Assembly (NCBI GenBank): GCA_947652605.1
Contig: OX393576.1
Coordinates: forward strand, 58,318,966 to 58,382,965
Length of the DNA stretch: 64,000 nt
Origin: Elmis aenea
Lineage: Eukaryota; Arthropoda; Insecta; Coleoptera; Elmidae
Direction: 5' to 3'
Below are positions 32,441 to 44,348 of the stretch, one piece after another. The position numbers and the translations under genes are program-made. Under the pieces are notes generated by a model that saw nothing but the letters and a program-made list of their open reading frames with translations, searched no databases and was not told where the DNA came from. Position 1 is the stretch's first letter, and each line of letters opens with the position of its first letter.

Positions 32441-32670
32441 TTGACATCAAGTGGCGAAATCAGAGGACAATTTTCTTTTAAATCACTGTTTGGATTTTGG
32501 ACCGGTGCTGATAATGAACTTTTTTTACTAAAGTCAAGAGCTTTTTGTATACTTTTGCCATTTCCAACATCATATCTTTGTGAAATCGGATTTTCTGCAG
32601 TGACTGCCTTAAAAACAAAATAAAGATCTTAGCCAAATATAGAAAGAAAATTAAGGGTGCCAATCTCTAA
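32441..32670 (+). pseudogene. hAT transposase C-terminal scrap (ZBED5/SCAND3-like)
   Basis: The residues LPFPTSYLCEIGFSAVTALK followed by TK match the strongly conserved 'FP..YLCE.GFSA…LK.K+R' region of ZBED5/SCAND3-type hAT proteins. Continuing past the stop, KIKILAKYRKKIKGANL-like codons may correspond to the 'YR.+L' block. Everything N-terminal is deleted. Confidence 0.75.
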
Positions 32671-32761
32671 TTTAATCGCCATCTTATGAAAAACTTTGCT
32701 CTGCAAAATTTATTAAAAATTTAATATTTTATGTTAAGAATGTATTTTATGTTATTGTTTT

Positions 32762-33076
32762 TGCAGCTCTTGCAGCTCTTTGCCAACAAACATGAACAAA
32801 GGCTGCATGATCACATCAACACCGAAGCCCTGCAGCTCTTGGCCAACCAACATCTAGTGATAAGGCTTAAACGGACCAAGCCGTTTGAGTTAGCGAGTTA
32901 GTGTAAAGCAGAGCACTGTGCGGTTGTGTAAAGTGTCGTTCTTGAAGACAAGAATACAGAAGAAAAAAAGAAGACACCAACGGGTGGACTCTTAACTTAA
33001 GTATAACTATCATAAAGACATATTGCTGGTGGGCTAAAGTAGCTAGGTGCAATAAAAAATACAGTTTAAAAAAAAA
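32762..33076 (+). mobile_element. Jockey-type LINE 3' end, 315 bp, inserted in the hAT
   Basis: The segment encodes LLQLFANKHEQRLHDHINTE and ends RLKRTKPFELAS-stop at 32901. This is the same C-terminus as the LINE at 1013. It is followed by a 3' UTR starting GTAAAGCAGAGCACTGTGCG and an A-tail. The imperfect duplication ATGTTATTGTTTT / ATGTTAGTGTTTT flanks it (32749-32761 and 33077-33089). Confidence 0.85.
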
Positions 33077-33399
33077 ATGTTAGTGTTTTAAGTTGCTCAA
33101 TTTTGTTTTGCTTCAATTTCCACTTTTATTCACACACTTTAAAAATATAACGCGTCCTCTAGGGGGGCCGCGTCCCACAAGTTAAGAATCACTGCGGTAG
33201 ATAGTAAGCCAGCGCTTTTATTGGATTTAGATATCAAGTAACAACAAAATAACATTAAATTTCCTTTTTTTCACAAATATTTTAACATACCAGAGAATAA
33301 AAACGCTATACAAGTTGCCTTGGAATATTTGACTTCCATTTTACCTAGTGGCTCATGAAGAACAGTGTTCCGGGGGAATAAAAGCTAAGTTATATTAGC

Positions 33400-34640
33400 T
33401 ATATCCACGAAGAAACGACGTGAAAAACTATTTTGGTTTGTATGGACGTGTTATAGCAAAAAGACTCGAAACCCAGGTGACAGTCGAAGAAATCCAAATC
33501 TGTTTTTATCCAGGAAGATCGTGAACAGATAACATGTTCAGCATCAAACAACTTATGGAGAAAACTAGGGCTCACGGTAACGAATTGCCTCTAATTTAAG
33601 AAGCCTTCAACTGTGTCCCCTTAAACAACCTATGGGAGACACTTGAAAACCAAACTAACATTTAATTAAAAAACTTTACAAGAACGCAAAGAGCTGTATA
33701 AAGATAGGAAATTCTTACTTGAATAAGTTTATTGTTTATAAGGGTTCACGTCAGGGATGCCCGCTGTCTCCATTATTATTTAAACTATATTTAAATACGG
33801 CTCTTAACTTATGGTCAAGAAAAAGCAATGCTATGGGAATAACAGCTGGCGAAGAACACATATACTCACTTCTGTCGCCAACGGTCAAATAGTTTTTGAA
33901 GAATACGAACAAGATCCTGAATATATAATAAAAAAATGAATAAAAGACTTCGACAAGTGGGGTTTGGATATTAATGTTGAAAAAACGAAATATAAGGTAA
34001 TTGTAAATACTGGTAAAGACATTATAACCTTTGACGGTAGGATACAAAATTGTTGAAGATGACAAATATCTAGGGTAACCTTAAGTTCAGTTATGTTATA
34101 ATGGATGCCAAAGATATCTTAAATAAATTCGGAGAGCAATAACTAAACAATTAAATTCAGTATTATAAAGCACAAGCCATATATTTAAATCTGTTGTACA
34201 AAGCTGTGCTATACCTATATGGAACGCAGGTGTGCACTATATCTAAATATTAAGAAGAGACAGTAAGAGCAATGGAAATTAATTTCTGGAGAAGTTCTTG
34301 CCAACGAAAATTATGGATAACGCAAGAAACTAGGTAATACGGAAAAGAGTAAATGCAATAAAGAGCCTATCCAATATAATTGAAGAATAACTGATTTCGT
34401 ACGGTCATCTAATGCCCACAAACACTGACATGGATTCCATCTAAAAGAAGAAAAGGGGAAAGACCAAAAAGAAAATGGATAGATGGGTTAAAAATAGCAA
34501 TGAGAAAAAGAACATCACGGATAATAGCTTGAAGGTTAGGAATGGCGTTTAGGATTCGGTAGACGGCAGCCAGCTGTATGAAAAACCGCTGTACCTATAT
34601 ATGTTTTTCTCACTACATTTATTACTTTTAATAATAATAG
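33400..34640 (+). pseudogene. Dead LINE reverse transcriptase (CFDP2-like type)
   Basis: Scattered frames give the RT palm, including EEIQICFYPGRS-like codons, then …LNNLWETLE, then GSRQGCPLSPLLF (motif B). After a one-base shift FANGQIVFEEYEQDPEYIIK appears, where the catalytic FADD has become FANG. Further on, RAMEINFWRSSC and WIPSKRRKRGRPKRKWIDGL form the C-terminus typical of this LINE group ('W.P..+R+RGRPK..W.DG'). Many stops and shifts make it an old copy. It is a different lineage from the jockey copies in this window and may match the ORF1 fragment at 19300. Confidence 0.82.
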
Positions 34641-35547
34641 GCCGTGACTTATTTTGAAGCAAATTAACTGCTACTGTCAAATTTAATGCCGAACTTGATA
34701 GAACAAGTATGCGTTTAAAATTATTGATGATGATCTAACCAAACAATTAAAGCGGATATTGCGGTAAGGCCAAATAGTGAATACTAAAACTAACTAAATT
34801 CATTTAGCAATTACATGATGCAACATCGCGCACCAGTGATAAGAATTAATCACAATAGGTTGTTGCGCTGACATTCAAATAGATTGATGTTTTGCCATCT
34901 CCCGGAATTTGCACTAAAGCGTTTTACGAGAAGAATTTTAACGATTTCGGCTAATTTTTTGCTAAATATTTTATTCCAAAAACAGGACGTGGAGGTATGG
35001 AATCAAATCTAAAATAAATATAATAAAACATGCTTATGAGAAGTATTTAAAAGCGCTTAAAACTAATAAATTTTTAACAATTCTTTATTTGGTCAACAAT
35101 TCTCTCGGTGTTGCGAGCAGATATAAAATCAGCCAATAAACGAGCACTTCAAACTGTCCCATTTTTCATTGTAAGAGTTAACAAACTACTAAAAAAAGTA
35201 CTAAAATGTTACAACGTTCACAATCATTTTATTAAAAAACGAACAGTAAAACCTTGATTTAAACTCGTATATACAATAATGCGGAACCACATTAGAAACT
35301 TTCAAGCAGATTAAACTAAGTTTCAGTAATGAATAGATATTTAATTCTTGTATTATCTGCGTACCTACATAAACTATGAATCATTTTTGCGGTCAATTAA
35401 GCTTAAAAACTAAGGAATTGTGGTATTTTTTTGGCAGAAAAACCAGGGTTTAAATCAAACTTCATCAATCATGCAAGCTATTTGCTTAAAAACATGAAAT
35501 GAGTGGCTTCATGTCAGTAAGAACACGGCTTTACTTTGGTTGTTGCA

Positions 35548-35905
35548 TGGTCTAAAACTAATTTTAAGATGAAGAAAAGTTCGATAAAAAGTCGTAGATT
35601 TTAGCAATTTTTGAAATACATATTTGCAAGAGTAACGTGCCCTTATTTTAAGAGATACAAAAAACTTTTATAGGAAAAAGTTATTTAGAATTTCAAAATA
35701 AGGCTAGATTTTGACGGTCAAATTCCAGTTTTTATTTTTTAAGAAATGTTAACATTCAAAAAATCAAAAAGCCACTAAAATCTAGCGTCATATGACTTTT
35801 TATTAAACTTTTTGCATTTTAAAATCAGTTTTAGACTATGCACCAACTTTTATCAAGAATAAAATTTTCTGAGAAATCGATAATAAAAAACTTTTTGAAT
35901 GACGC
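35548..35905. repeat. Palindromic dispersed repeat (TTTTAGAC…GCACCAAC family), copy 1
   Basis: GGTCTAAAACTAATTTTAAG pairs with the inverted TTAAAATCAGTTTTAGAC. Blocks such as CACCAACTTTTATCAAGAAT and GAGAAATCGATAATAAAAAA also occur in the copy at 60222-60560. Positions 34641-35547 hold nothing else I recognise. Confidence 0.65.
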
Positions 35906-36095
35906 TGTATATGCGTCATATACAGGGTGATTGAAATTCGAGTTTAAGCATGGATATTTCTCTTATTGTTATAGCTAGAGTATATGTTTAAATTCGACAA
36001 AGTTACTAAATTTCGCGCTCAATAATAAACCAAAGAGAAATTGAAAGAAAATAAGAAAAATCCGAAAAATACGATTTTTGAAAATCATCTACATC

Positions 36096-36764
36096 TATAG
36101 GGTGTAGACTCGGATCACGCAACAGCAATTTTAATGGTAAAACTTTAAAAGTAGTATTCTTGCTCCCCTAATTATTTTAGAAAAAAAGTGCAAATACGTT
36201 TTTTGTAGAGAAAAAAATTCTGTATCCATAAATGTAATCAATATTACTTTTTCTTTTTCCAATAACTAAAAATTAAGCAATTAATTACAAAACGCGTTTT
36301 GACAAAAATCTGTTCTGCCTTGGAATTATGCTATGACAACACTGCCCTACCTAATGTCACTTATACTGTCACTTTGACGCGAAATTCATTCTTTAAACCT
36401 TTATATTTTATCAAACATTCATTTTACACAGTTAGTTATGTTTTCATTACAAGATACAATAAAAATGATTATTATGAATAAACTTCGGGTCAAAGTGACA
36501 GTGTAAGTGACATTAGGCTGGGCAGTTGTCATAGCATAATTCCAAGGCACTACAGATTTTTGTCAAAACGCGTTTTGTAATTGCTTAATTTTTAGTTATT
36601 GGAAAACGAAAAAGTAATATTGATTACATTTATGGATACAGAATTTTTTTCTCTACAAAAAACGTATTTGCACTTTTTTCTAAAATAATTAGGGGAGCAA
36701 GAATACGACTTTTAAAATTTTACCATTGAAATTGCTGTTGCGTGATCCGAGTCTACACCCTGTA
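36096..36764. repeat. Nested palindromic element (…GGGTGTAGACTCGGATCACG ends)
   Basis: The left end TAGGGTGTAGACTCGGATC and the right end GATCCGAGTCTACACCCTG are inverted copies. The arms continue through TAATTATTTTAGAAAAAAGT / ACTTTTTTCTAAAATAATTA and CACTTATACTGTCACTTTGA / TCAAAGTGACAGTGTAAGTG. The centre is near 36430. The 60-codon frame at 36299-36481 falls across the loop and is not a gene. Confidence 0.88.
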
Positions 36765-37358
36765 TATCCCCTTTGGAATATAAAATATTTCTAATGTGTA
36801 AAAACATTGCCCAAGCAGTTTTATAAGCCAAATCGGATGGTGTTCACAAATTGTTCTTAAGTCGATTCGTTTTTGTTTTATGACAACCAACTTTGTTTTT
36901 TATTACGAGCGCAATTATTGATATTTACATAATCAAATAGCATTTATTTTTCTGAATCCGTTGATGTATCACACATGGTATTTTACTTCTTCATTCATTG
37001 TCAAATTTGAAAACATGCGTTTTAAACAATAAACACTATAAATTAGGTGGCCGGTCGTTGTAGTTAGTTTATATCGTTTCCATGACAACCAATCAACAAG
37101 CTAAAAGTTTTGAAAGCTTATTACTTGTTACATTAATAAATTCGAAAAATAAACGTTAACAACAAAGAAACACGCGACATGTTTTTACACATTTGAAATA
37201 TTTTATACTGCAAAGGAGTTATAGATAATTATCAAAAATCGTATTTTCCAGTTTTTCCCAATTTTCTCGGATACCGTAAGATATTTTCAATTTATCTTTG
37301 GATTATTAACGAGAACCGAATTTAGCAACTTTGCCAAATTTAAACCTATACTATAGCA

Positions 37359-38931
37359 CAACGGTGGGCAACCTCCGGCCCGCGGGCCAACTCCGGCCCG
37401 CGTAAAGTTCTAATCCGGCCCGCGAGATCTTTAGAAGAAATAATAAATAAATATTTTCAAAAACAAAAATTTTAAAGAAAAGGATTAGGTTAGTACCTAA
37501 CATAAGGAAAAACGAGAGATCTACAGTTTAATTTTCGATATAATTCGTCTTATTTAAATTAAACACACATAGCTACATCTTTGTTCATAATTTAGTACTA
37601 ACGTCGTAACATAGAAAGTCGTAACGCAGAAACTTCGGATTATGTTCAATAATCGTTTAACGTCGGAAATGTTCGACAATTCGTTTCTTCGTTCGTGGAA
37701 TCCCCCGTGTAGTCACGTAGTTATTTATTTGTCATTGCATCATCCATCAAGAAAATCTATGCGCAAAATCTATGGAACTAGAAAACGTAATGCCTGTCGT
37801 ATCTAATTGTATAAACACAATTAAAAAATCTGCATTAAGTCATCGAGAATTTCGAGAATTGCTAATTGATCTTGAAAATGACTATACAAATGTTCAACAT
37901 TATTGCCCAGTTCGATGGCTTTCGAGAGGAACCGTTTTAAAAAAAAATTATAATTTGAAGAATGAAATTAAACTATTCATGGAAATGAAGGGGATTCCTA
38001 TTCAAGAATTTAATGATGAAGGATGGCTGTCAGACCTCGCGTTCTATGTTGATATTACAGGACACCTGAATGTTTTAAATGAAGCCTTACAAAAGCAAAA
38101 TCAAAATGTGACACAATTATATGGATATATTAAAGCTTTTAAAAGTAAACTGATTCTGTGGCAATCCCACATAGAAAAAAATAATCTTTTCCATTTTCCA
38201 ACATTATCTAATCGTGACAAATATAATCCTCAAATTTTTGTTCAAAAAATCAAAGAGCTTTATTCAGAATTTGAAGAACGCTTTCAAGATTTCGACAAGA
38301 AAAGTATTTATTTAATTCGCCCTTTTCCATCACTGAAATCGAAAATATTCTAGAAAAGTTTCAAATGGAACTTTTGGATCTCAAAGAGAGGGCAGATTTA
38401 AGAGAAACATTTAATTTGACACCTTTGCACGAGTTTTATAAAAAATCTGCCGGCTGAAGAATTTCCGAATTAAGTTGATAATGCGAAGTACATTTACTCC
38501 TTATTTGGCTTAACATATCGATGTGAACAGCTATTCTCCAAGATGAAGTATCTAAAATCGAAGTAGAGAACTTCCATAACTGATACGAATTTGGAAAACA
38601 ATTGCGTTTAAGCACTAAACAAATCGAACCGGACATTGAATTGCTATCAAAATCTACACAGCACCAGAAGTCGCATTAATTAAAATTTGTTTTCATTTAT
38701 ATTTACTGTTTTGTGATTAATACGTACTTATTTTTTTCATTTCTTTGTAATTTGTTATAAGTGATAAGAGAAATAAATATAGTAGTACTTAATTAACTTT
38801 GTTTTATTATTGTTTTTATATTTTCAGAAAAAAAAACAAGTAACAAAAATGTGTCCATTAACTACTAAGGCCCGCGGACGAAACGTAAATCTTATTCTGG
38901 CCCCTGTTATACAAAAGGTTGCCCACCCCTG
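37359..38931. mobile_element. hAT element of GTF2IRD2 type, 1.57 kb, perfect 8-bp duplication
   Basis: The ends are CAACGGTGGGCAACC on the left and, inverted, CAGGGGTGGGCAACC on the right. CCGGCCCGCG words lie just inside. The 8-bp flanks CTATAGCA (37351-37358 and 38932-38939) are identical. The transposase remnant inside agrees with the superfamily call. Confidence 0.95.
37772..38680 (+). pseudogene. GTF2IRD2-like hAT transposase, broken
   Basis: The open part (37772-38353) contains HREFRELLIDLENDYTNVQH, CPVRWLSRGTVLKK, EIKLFMEMKG, GWLSDLAFYVDITGHLNVLN and IKAFKSKLILWQ. This is the catalytic-core and insertion region of the transposases from which mammalian GTF2IRD2 was domesticated. After 38353 the frame shifts. 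…CEQLFSKMKYLKSK and IEPDIELLSKSTQHQKSH mark the C-terminal dimerisation region out to about 38680. The N-terminal zinc finger is absent. The frame shifts and missing N-terminus make it inactive. Confidence 0.9.
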
Positions 38932-39289
38932 CTATAGCACTCTAGCTATTATAATAAGCGAGATATTCATGCTTAAAATCGAATTTCAATCACTCTGTAA
39001 GATCGAAGAATAAAACATAACATAAGTAAAGAATATTTACGATTTAAAATCGCTTTTTTCATAGATCCACTATTTACTTAATAAGTTAAACATATTGAAT
39101 CCTTCAGCATCTTTTAGCACAATGCATTATATTAAATTCAAACCGTACGTTTATTTAATGCCTTCACTGTAAATGTATGCTGTTTTAGTAATGACCTAAC
39201 AATACAAATATTTGTTTCATAATCTATACCGGCGAACAAGAAGCGAATTATATTTGTGATTGAGAATTTGCCGGCGGTTCATTGGTGTG

Positions 39290-39369
39290 GGCCTAACATA
39301 TGTTATACAGATGTGAGGCGCTTGCAGTGGCCCGACCGTTTCGATTTCACGCTTGGCTGAGTCTGAAGG
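39290..39369 (+). other. GC-richer island with exon-like boundaries, unproven
   Basis: Between AG at 39309-39310 (…TTATACAG) and a GTAGTT at about 39369 one frame is open (CEALAVARPFRFHAWLSLK). The base composition is clearly more GC-rich than its flanks. There is no family match. It could be a short exon, a non-coding transcript piece or an old repeat. Confidence 0.2.
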
Positions 39370-40094
39370 TAGTTCTGACTTGACGTGATTCATGCGGAAC
39401 TCATTCTCAGGTCAAAGGTTCCAAGACTCGAATCTTCAAAGGTGTGTGCGATTGACTCGTGTTTTTTGTCCAGTTTGTTGCAAAAACAGGTGTTTGATAC
39501 TTAAAAGTGGCAAATTTTTATTTAGAAAAAAAACAAAATTGACTCAGTGTTACTTTAGAAAAGAAATAGTCAGTAGTATTTTCGCATCTCTTACGAATGA
39601 GTATAAAAAAATTATGGCGCCATTGTCTTAAAAAGTACCGTTTATATTTTTGTTAACTAAATCATCCTTAAAGGGAAATAGGTTGTTTTTTTTAACCACA
39701 TCTGAGTAGGCATATGTTATTTATATAATTCAAACATAAAATTTATTCTTTTAGTCCATGTGGTGTAATGAGGTATGTATCAATATATCTTAACAAACAT
39801 TTGGTTTTTTTTTTGCAAGAGATCCTTAAAAAGAAAAATATGCAATGTTTAACTTAACTTATTTATATTATTATGAACTCTTTATTTCTATTATTATGGC
39901 CACCCTCTATGTACATATAGCATCGCTCATAACACCCACACAACTTCCAAGAAAGATATTTCTACCTTCTATTTTTATTCTATTAAAGTCAATGTAAAAT
40001 GTCACTCTATACGGCACACGAGATTTATTTTAACCATGGAAATTAAACCGAATTCAAGTATACTTTTCCTTTTATTAAAAAGTCAAACCGACGG

Positions 40095-40418
40095 ATGTGT
40101 ATCTGCACCTTGCCTTATTTATCCCAGAATGGAACAAAACATGACCAGTCTCCGCTCCGTCGTCGTCCTAGCACCAAAACCGGAACAGCAATGAATTATG
40201 AGTCTGTGGTTTTGAAGTACCTACTAACGCCCAGGCGGAACAGAATTGCATCACGGGCCTTCTCACTAGGAGTCTCGACACCTGGAGCTCAAGAGATTTT
40301 GATGGTGTTACTTCACAACAGGAGCCTTAACGCCCAAAACCAAACAGTCAAATTTGTTAGTAAACTTTTGCTTGTAATTTTTTTGTACTCCTGCATAATA
40401 TCTGTGTGTATGCAGTAA
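40095..40418 (+). other. GC-richer open frame, unrecognised
   Basis: A 107-codon frame contains LRRRPSTKTGTAMNYESVVL and SRAFSLGVSTPGAQEILMVL. The middle of it (40140-40340) is GC-richer than the surrounding sequence. Neither strand shows a known domain. A transposon remnant or part of a transcribed region is possible. The first part of the frame has no supporting start context. Confidence 0.25.
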
Positions 40419-40486
40419 GAAAATGTAAATTTAAACTTTAATGTAAATTTTTATTATAAATCACAAGAATCTCTTTTCCCTATTAG

Positions 40487-40561
40487 GCCAATCGCCGATC
40501 TGAAGAGCGAGCGCCTACACCCGAACGATTTCTCTATTCTAATTTTGAATCCATCAAGAAA
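40487..40561 (+). CDS. Possible 25-codon internal exon, unrecognised
   Basis: The preceding sequence is TCTCTTTTCCCTATTAG (a pyrimidine tract and AG) and the following sequence is GTATGT, a good donor. Between them 75 bp stay open in phase 0-0 (ANRRSEERAPTPERFLYSNF plus ESIKK). A second frame is open too. The island is GC-richer than its flanks. It lies on the strand opposite to the ADAMTS gene. No neighbouring exon could be joined with confidence, so it may be fortuitous. Confidence 0.3.
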
Positions 40562-42061
40562 GTATGTTTTGTTAAGTCTCACATCGAATTTTAAATAGAT
40601 TAGCGCTCAAAAAAGTACTAAATGGATTAATATCGACAGCGATACATGGATTAAGCGGTAAAAATATAACGTAAATAAAACATGTGAATTCGAGTAACAT
40701 AAAACAGGGAAAAAGCAAATACATGTTTTTCATGCATTAAGTCTATATTCTAAAGCACAACAGCATTTAATTTTATTATTCATTTACCTCGTGGAATAAA
40801 ATACCTTATAAGCTATAGTTATTTTACGTACATGTCATATCAAAGTACTTTTAAGTGTTATTACCTAAAACAACTTAAAATGACAATACAGAAATGTCGA
40901 TTTCATAGTATCGATGAAGATTAGATATGAGCTTGATAAATAAATACAAATGAAAATAAAATTACTAAACACTCGCAATATGACAATAATAATAAAGAGA
41001 AAACAAATGCATAAATCGGTTTTATTTTTACTAGATAAAGCTTCACACTTTGTGTATCTACATATAAGCTTTGTTATTGAAAAATATAGTGAAGCAAATG
41101 CGCTTATTTTCGAATTGATTATAATTGGTTTCAAAAGCCAATAATCCCATAGGTTTATCAATAAATGCTTGTTCGGATAGTACATTTTACATTTCGGATC
41201 ACTAATTCGACTTGCTTTTTTGGTAATTTTTGTTTTTCAAAAGATTTGTATCACTCCTGTTAATCGCAGTACACTGTGCATAACTGCAACAAAACAATAT
41301 ATCGTTGTTTTATGTTTAACTACTATAGTCATTTAATTAAAAAGTCGCAAAATCAGGATCTGATAATAAATTTTTACAATAATTTGAAATTTTTGAAACA
41401 GACTCTCAATAAAATACAAGTTATTGGTATCGATGAATTCGTTAGAAGATGCTCCATTAAAATAACCGCTTGTACCACCATAGTTCCATTTTAAAAAAAT
41501 TGACTTTTTGTCAAAAAGCCGATTCCCCAACCTTCAAAGCCGATTAAAGTAACCTAAATGTCACTGACATAATAAAATTCAATTTATGCAGGTTTATGCA
41601 CCCTTAATAAAACATTAAATTTTGTTTTAAAAATTTTTTGAGGTTATAAAAATTAACCAAAATAGTGCAGTTTTATCCAAAATCGCTTCCTTTTTCCAAA
41701 AATGTAAAAATATACAGGGTATTTCATTTAATATAACAAAGAACTAAGATAATAGAAATTGTGGGAGTATTATAGCCAGCTCTCCAATAGTAGTGCAAAT
41801 TTCAAAACTTTTTAAAATCAAATAACTTTTTGATCAATTTTAAATAATTTCGGTGATTTATTTTAAATGCAGTACAAATAAGTTTAGTTAAAAAACAATT
41901 AACACATCTCATTATCCACAAATATTTTTTGTTTTTTTGTCGAAAAACCGGATCAGTTCTGAACTCCCGCCTCTTCGCCATTAATAAAATTACTGATGAA
42001 GAGACTAAAACCAAAAAAATAGTCTAATTATTCTACTAGTAAATTTCGTCAACGATTACAA
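40562..42061. other. AT-rich stretch, one TATACAGGGTA word, no gene seen
   Basis: A possible repeat end TATACAGGGTATTTCATTTA lies at about 41712. The frames in this stretch have no recognisable domain. Confidence 0.4.
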
Positions 42062-42063
42062 TA

Positions 42064-43307
42064 TTAGGTAGGAGCAAAAGTATTTTCGTTAATCACTTGA
42101 TATTTTTTTTTAATAATGCAACAAACTAAATTAGATCAAAATATAGTCCATTATATTGGGTAGTCTCTTTCCATTTTTTCGCCAGGTTTTCAATTTCCCT
42201 AAGGCACCCTTCTTGGGAGTCGAAGAACTCGCGACTCTACTTCCTGAACATTAGTAAAGTTTCGCCCAGTCAGGAAATGAGCCATTAACCGGAACAACAT
42301 GTGGTAATCCGTTGGTGGTAGGTCGGAACTGTATGCAGGGTGTGGTAGCACTTCTATCCCATCAAGGTCCTCCAGTTTCCGGGTCATTTGGGCCGGATGC
42401 GGTCTAGCGTTGTCTTGCTGTAACAGCACTCTCCGTCGCGTCGGTTGATCAAAGCAGGGCATTTTTGTTCTAAGGATGCTTACACGCGATCAAGCTGCTC
42501 GCTGTAGAGTTCTGCGGTGATCGCTCGACCATCAGGAACCAACTCAAAGTAAACCACGCCTTTGTAATTCCACCAGACGCAAAGCATAGCCTTAGTTTCA
42601 AATCTTTTGCGCTTCACCACAGGCTCTCCACGTTGGCTCCTACTTAACCAGTGGTTTGAGCTTCTGGGATTAAAAAGGTAGATCCACTTTTCGTCGCAGG
42701 TCACAATCAGGCGAAATAACCGATAATCTTGGGGGTTGCTGAGTAGTTCTCTACATGCACTGACCCTACGTACTGCTTGTTCCAGTGACAAATCATGGTG
42801 TTTTTCTCTACACTACAGCGTTTTTTGGATTTACCTAGCTTAAGTAGGTGGCGACATATTGTCCATCGCGAAGGCCCAACTTCGTGCGATACATTTTTTG
42901 TAGTTATTGCTGGGGAGTGGCGATCTCTCGACGGCTTGAAATAGGGCCTCCTATGATGGAGGGCCGCTTAGAACGAGATTGCTTTTAAAAGCCGTTTTTG
43001 AATTATATATACCAATTTTGTGCAGTAAGATTAGAGATTGTATCCTGACCTTCCACTTCACGTATAGTTCGTGCGGCATCAGCGCACTCCGCCCCAATTT
43101 CCAGTAGTGACGTAAAATTGCAAGAATTTTAACGTTTGTTTCGGATATTTAAAGGACTTTAAATCACAAGCAATTAAACTGACTTTCTCAAAAATGAAAC
43201 TAGGAGATTCGCTTTTTAATTTGACATGTAACTTGTCAAACGTTTACCAGTTGTTTAGCGTCCAAGATGATTAAAAAAAAAATTAAGATTGTTTTGCTCC
43301 TACCTAA
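42064..43307 (-). mobile_element. Mariner element, near full length, 1.24 kb
   Basis: The inverted ends TTAGGTAGGAGCAAAA and TTTTGCTCCTACCTAA are each flanked by TA (42062-42063 and 43308-43309). The length is typical for mariner. The transposase lies on the minus strand and is broken. Confidence 0.95.
42199..43170 (-). pseudogene. Mariner transposase (DD34D), frameshifted
   Basis: Reading from 43170 downwards, the paired-like DNA-binding region gives ILAILRHYWKLGAECADAAR and TISNLTAQNWY. After several stops the catalytic domain appears: RLIVTCDEKWIYLFNPRSSN (first Asp), KAMLCVWWNYKGVVYFELVP, then VLLQQDNARPHPAQMTRKLE (second Asp) and HPAYSSDLPPTDYHMLFRLM (third Asp, normally in HPPYSPDLAPSDYHLF). 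All three catalytic aspartates are still visible but lie in two frames (42480-42791 and 42199-42462), with more stops N-terminal to them. It is an old copy, unrelated in its ends to the mariner at 26962. Confidence 0.93.
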
Positions 43308-43309
43308 TA

Positions 43310-44348
43310 AAAGAAATTTTTACTTAACCTGTTTTTATTATATTTTAGTGGCCTTTGTTTAAATATTATCTGACGATGGATTAATTTATAGATTTCCAAC
43401 AATAGTGTCTCGTTTATCACCCTTTAACAATGAAAACACATCATCAATATAGATATAGACCGATCATTGCCAGTATTTACCTAATTCTGCGTTTACTGAA
43501 TTAATATAGCCAACAGTTATCTCAATCGCTGTCAAATGTTTAAGTCACCATAGAACGTACCAAGATAACAGCGGTTTAATTTATGCATAATATCGACTGA
43601 CAAGCTCAACGTTATTAAGCCTTTAACTGTGAAGGCCGCGTTGATGACAGACACGCCCAAATTTAAGTTATATTGGATCATAACAGGTGTACGCAGAAAT
43701 GAGTCATTTGTTGTTAAAAAACTGTTTTGTATAATCAATGTCCAATAACACCTGTTTATAAAACACGATGTATATTTATTTATGACAGAAGAAGATCGAC
43801 ATGGGAGTATTTCAATATAACAGAAAGTCATTTATCATAGTCCAGCACGTAAACAGCCACAACAATGAAATATCGCAGTTGTCTTATTACGTACCATAAA
43901 AGTAAACATTTCTAATTTATTTCGCACCGAGTTAATATACATAAAAGTTTGTAAGTGGAGTGAGGACTAAAATTATGAACAACTTTGCTATTACTGTAAT
44001 TTTTCTAGCCTGGAAGCATCAGCGTTATACACCGACAAATATTTTCATGAAAAATAACTTTGCACAATATGAATTCCTTACCAAAAAGGAAAGGTTTTTA
44101 AGATATTCTTATCATGTTATCAACACAGTACTAGGAGTAAATTTAACTAAAAAATAGGTAGAGTTAAATATAGTTTTTGGTAACTGGTTTGTTCAAAAAT
44201 ATTTTATAATACACAAAAGCTACACAAGAATATCAATTAACATGTTCATTTTGGTAAAAACAAGTTTTGGATTATTACAATCATTTAAACTTTTCTATTA
44301 CAATTCCAATTTTTGCCGGTAAATTTCTAAAAACACGTTTTAAGTCAT
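43310..44348. other. Unique-looking AT-rich sequence, no gene seen
   Basis: The frames on both strands (43532-43831 minus; 43960-44157 plus) have no domain, start context or splice support that I can see. Confidence 0.35.

Larger units (their letters stand above)
31576..33194. mobile_element. hAT element (ZBED5/SCAND3-like) with nested LINE and CAGGGTG repeats
   Basis: The left end CAGTGCTTCAACCTTTTTG and the inverted right end CAGTGATTCTTAACTTGTG are typical hAT termini. The flanks CAGTAGGC and CGGTAGAT agree in five of eight positions, a worn duplication. Inside are TACAGGGTG words at about 31679 and 31796, a transposase scrap at 32441-32623 and a LINE tail at 32762-33076. Confidence 0.8.
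35921..38999. mobile_element. TACAGGGTGATTGAAATTCG palindromic element with two nested insertions
   Basis: The left end TACAGGGTGATTGAAATTCG pairs with the right end CGAATTTCAATCACTCTGTA. The arms pair further inward: TAGCTAGAGTATATG against CTATAGCACTCTAGCTA, and AAATACGATTTTTGAAAATC against the inverse at 37225-37245. A palindromic element (36096-36764) sits in the left arm and a hAT (37359-38931) in the right arm. A related but truncated copy starts at 44349. No gene is encoded by the palindrome itself. Confidence 0.85.

Noticed and set aside
43532..43831. A 99-codon minus-strand frame as the ADAMTS pro-domain exon
   Set aside because: No pro-domain similarity and no usable donor in phase with exon 1.
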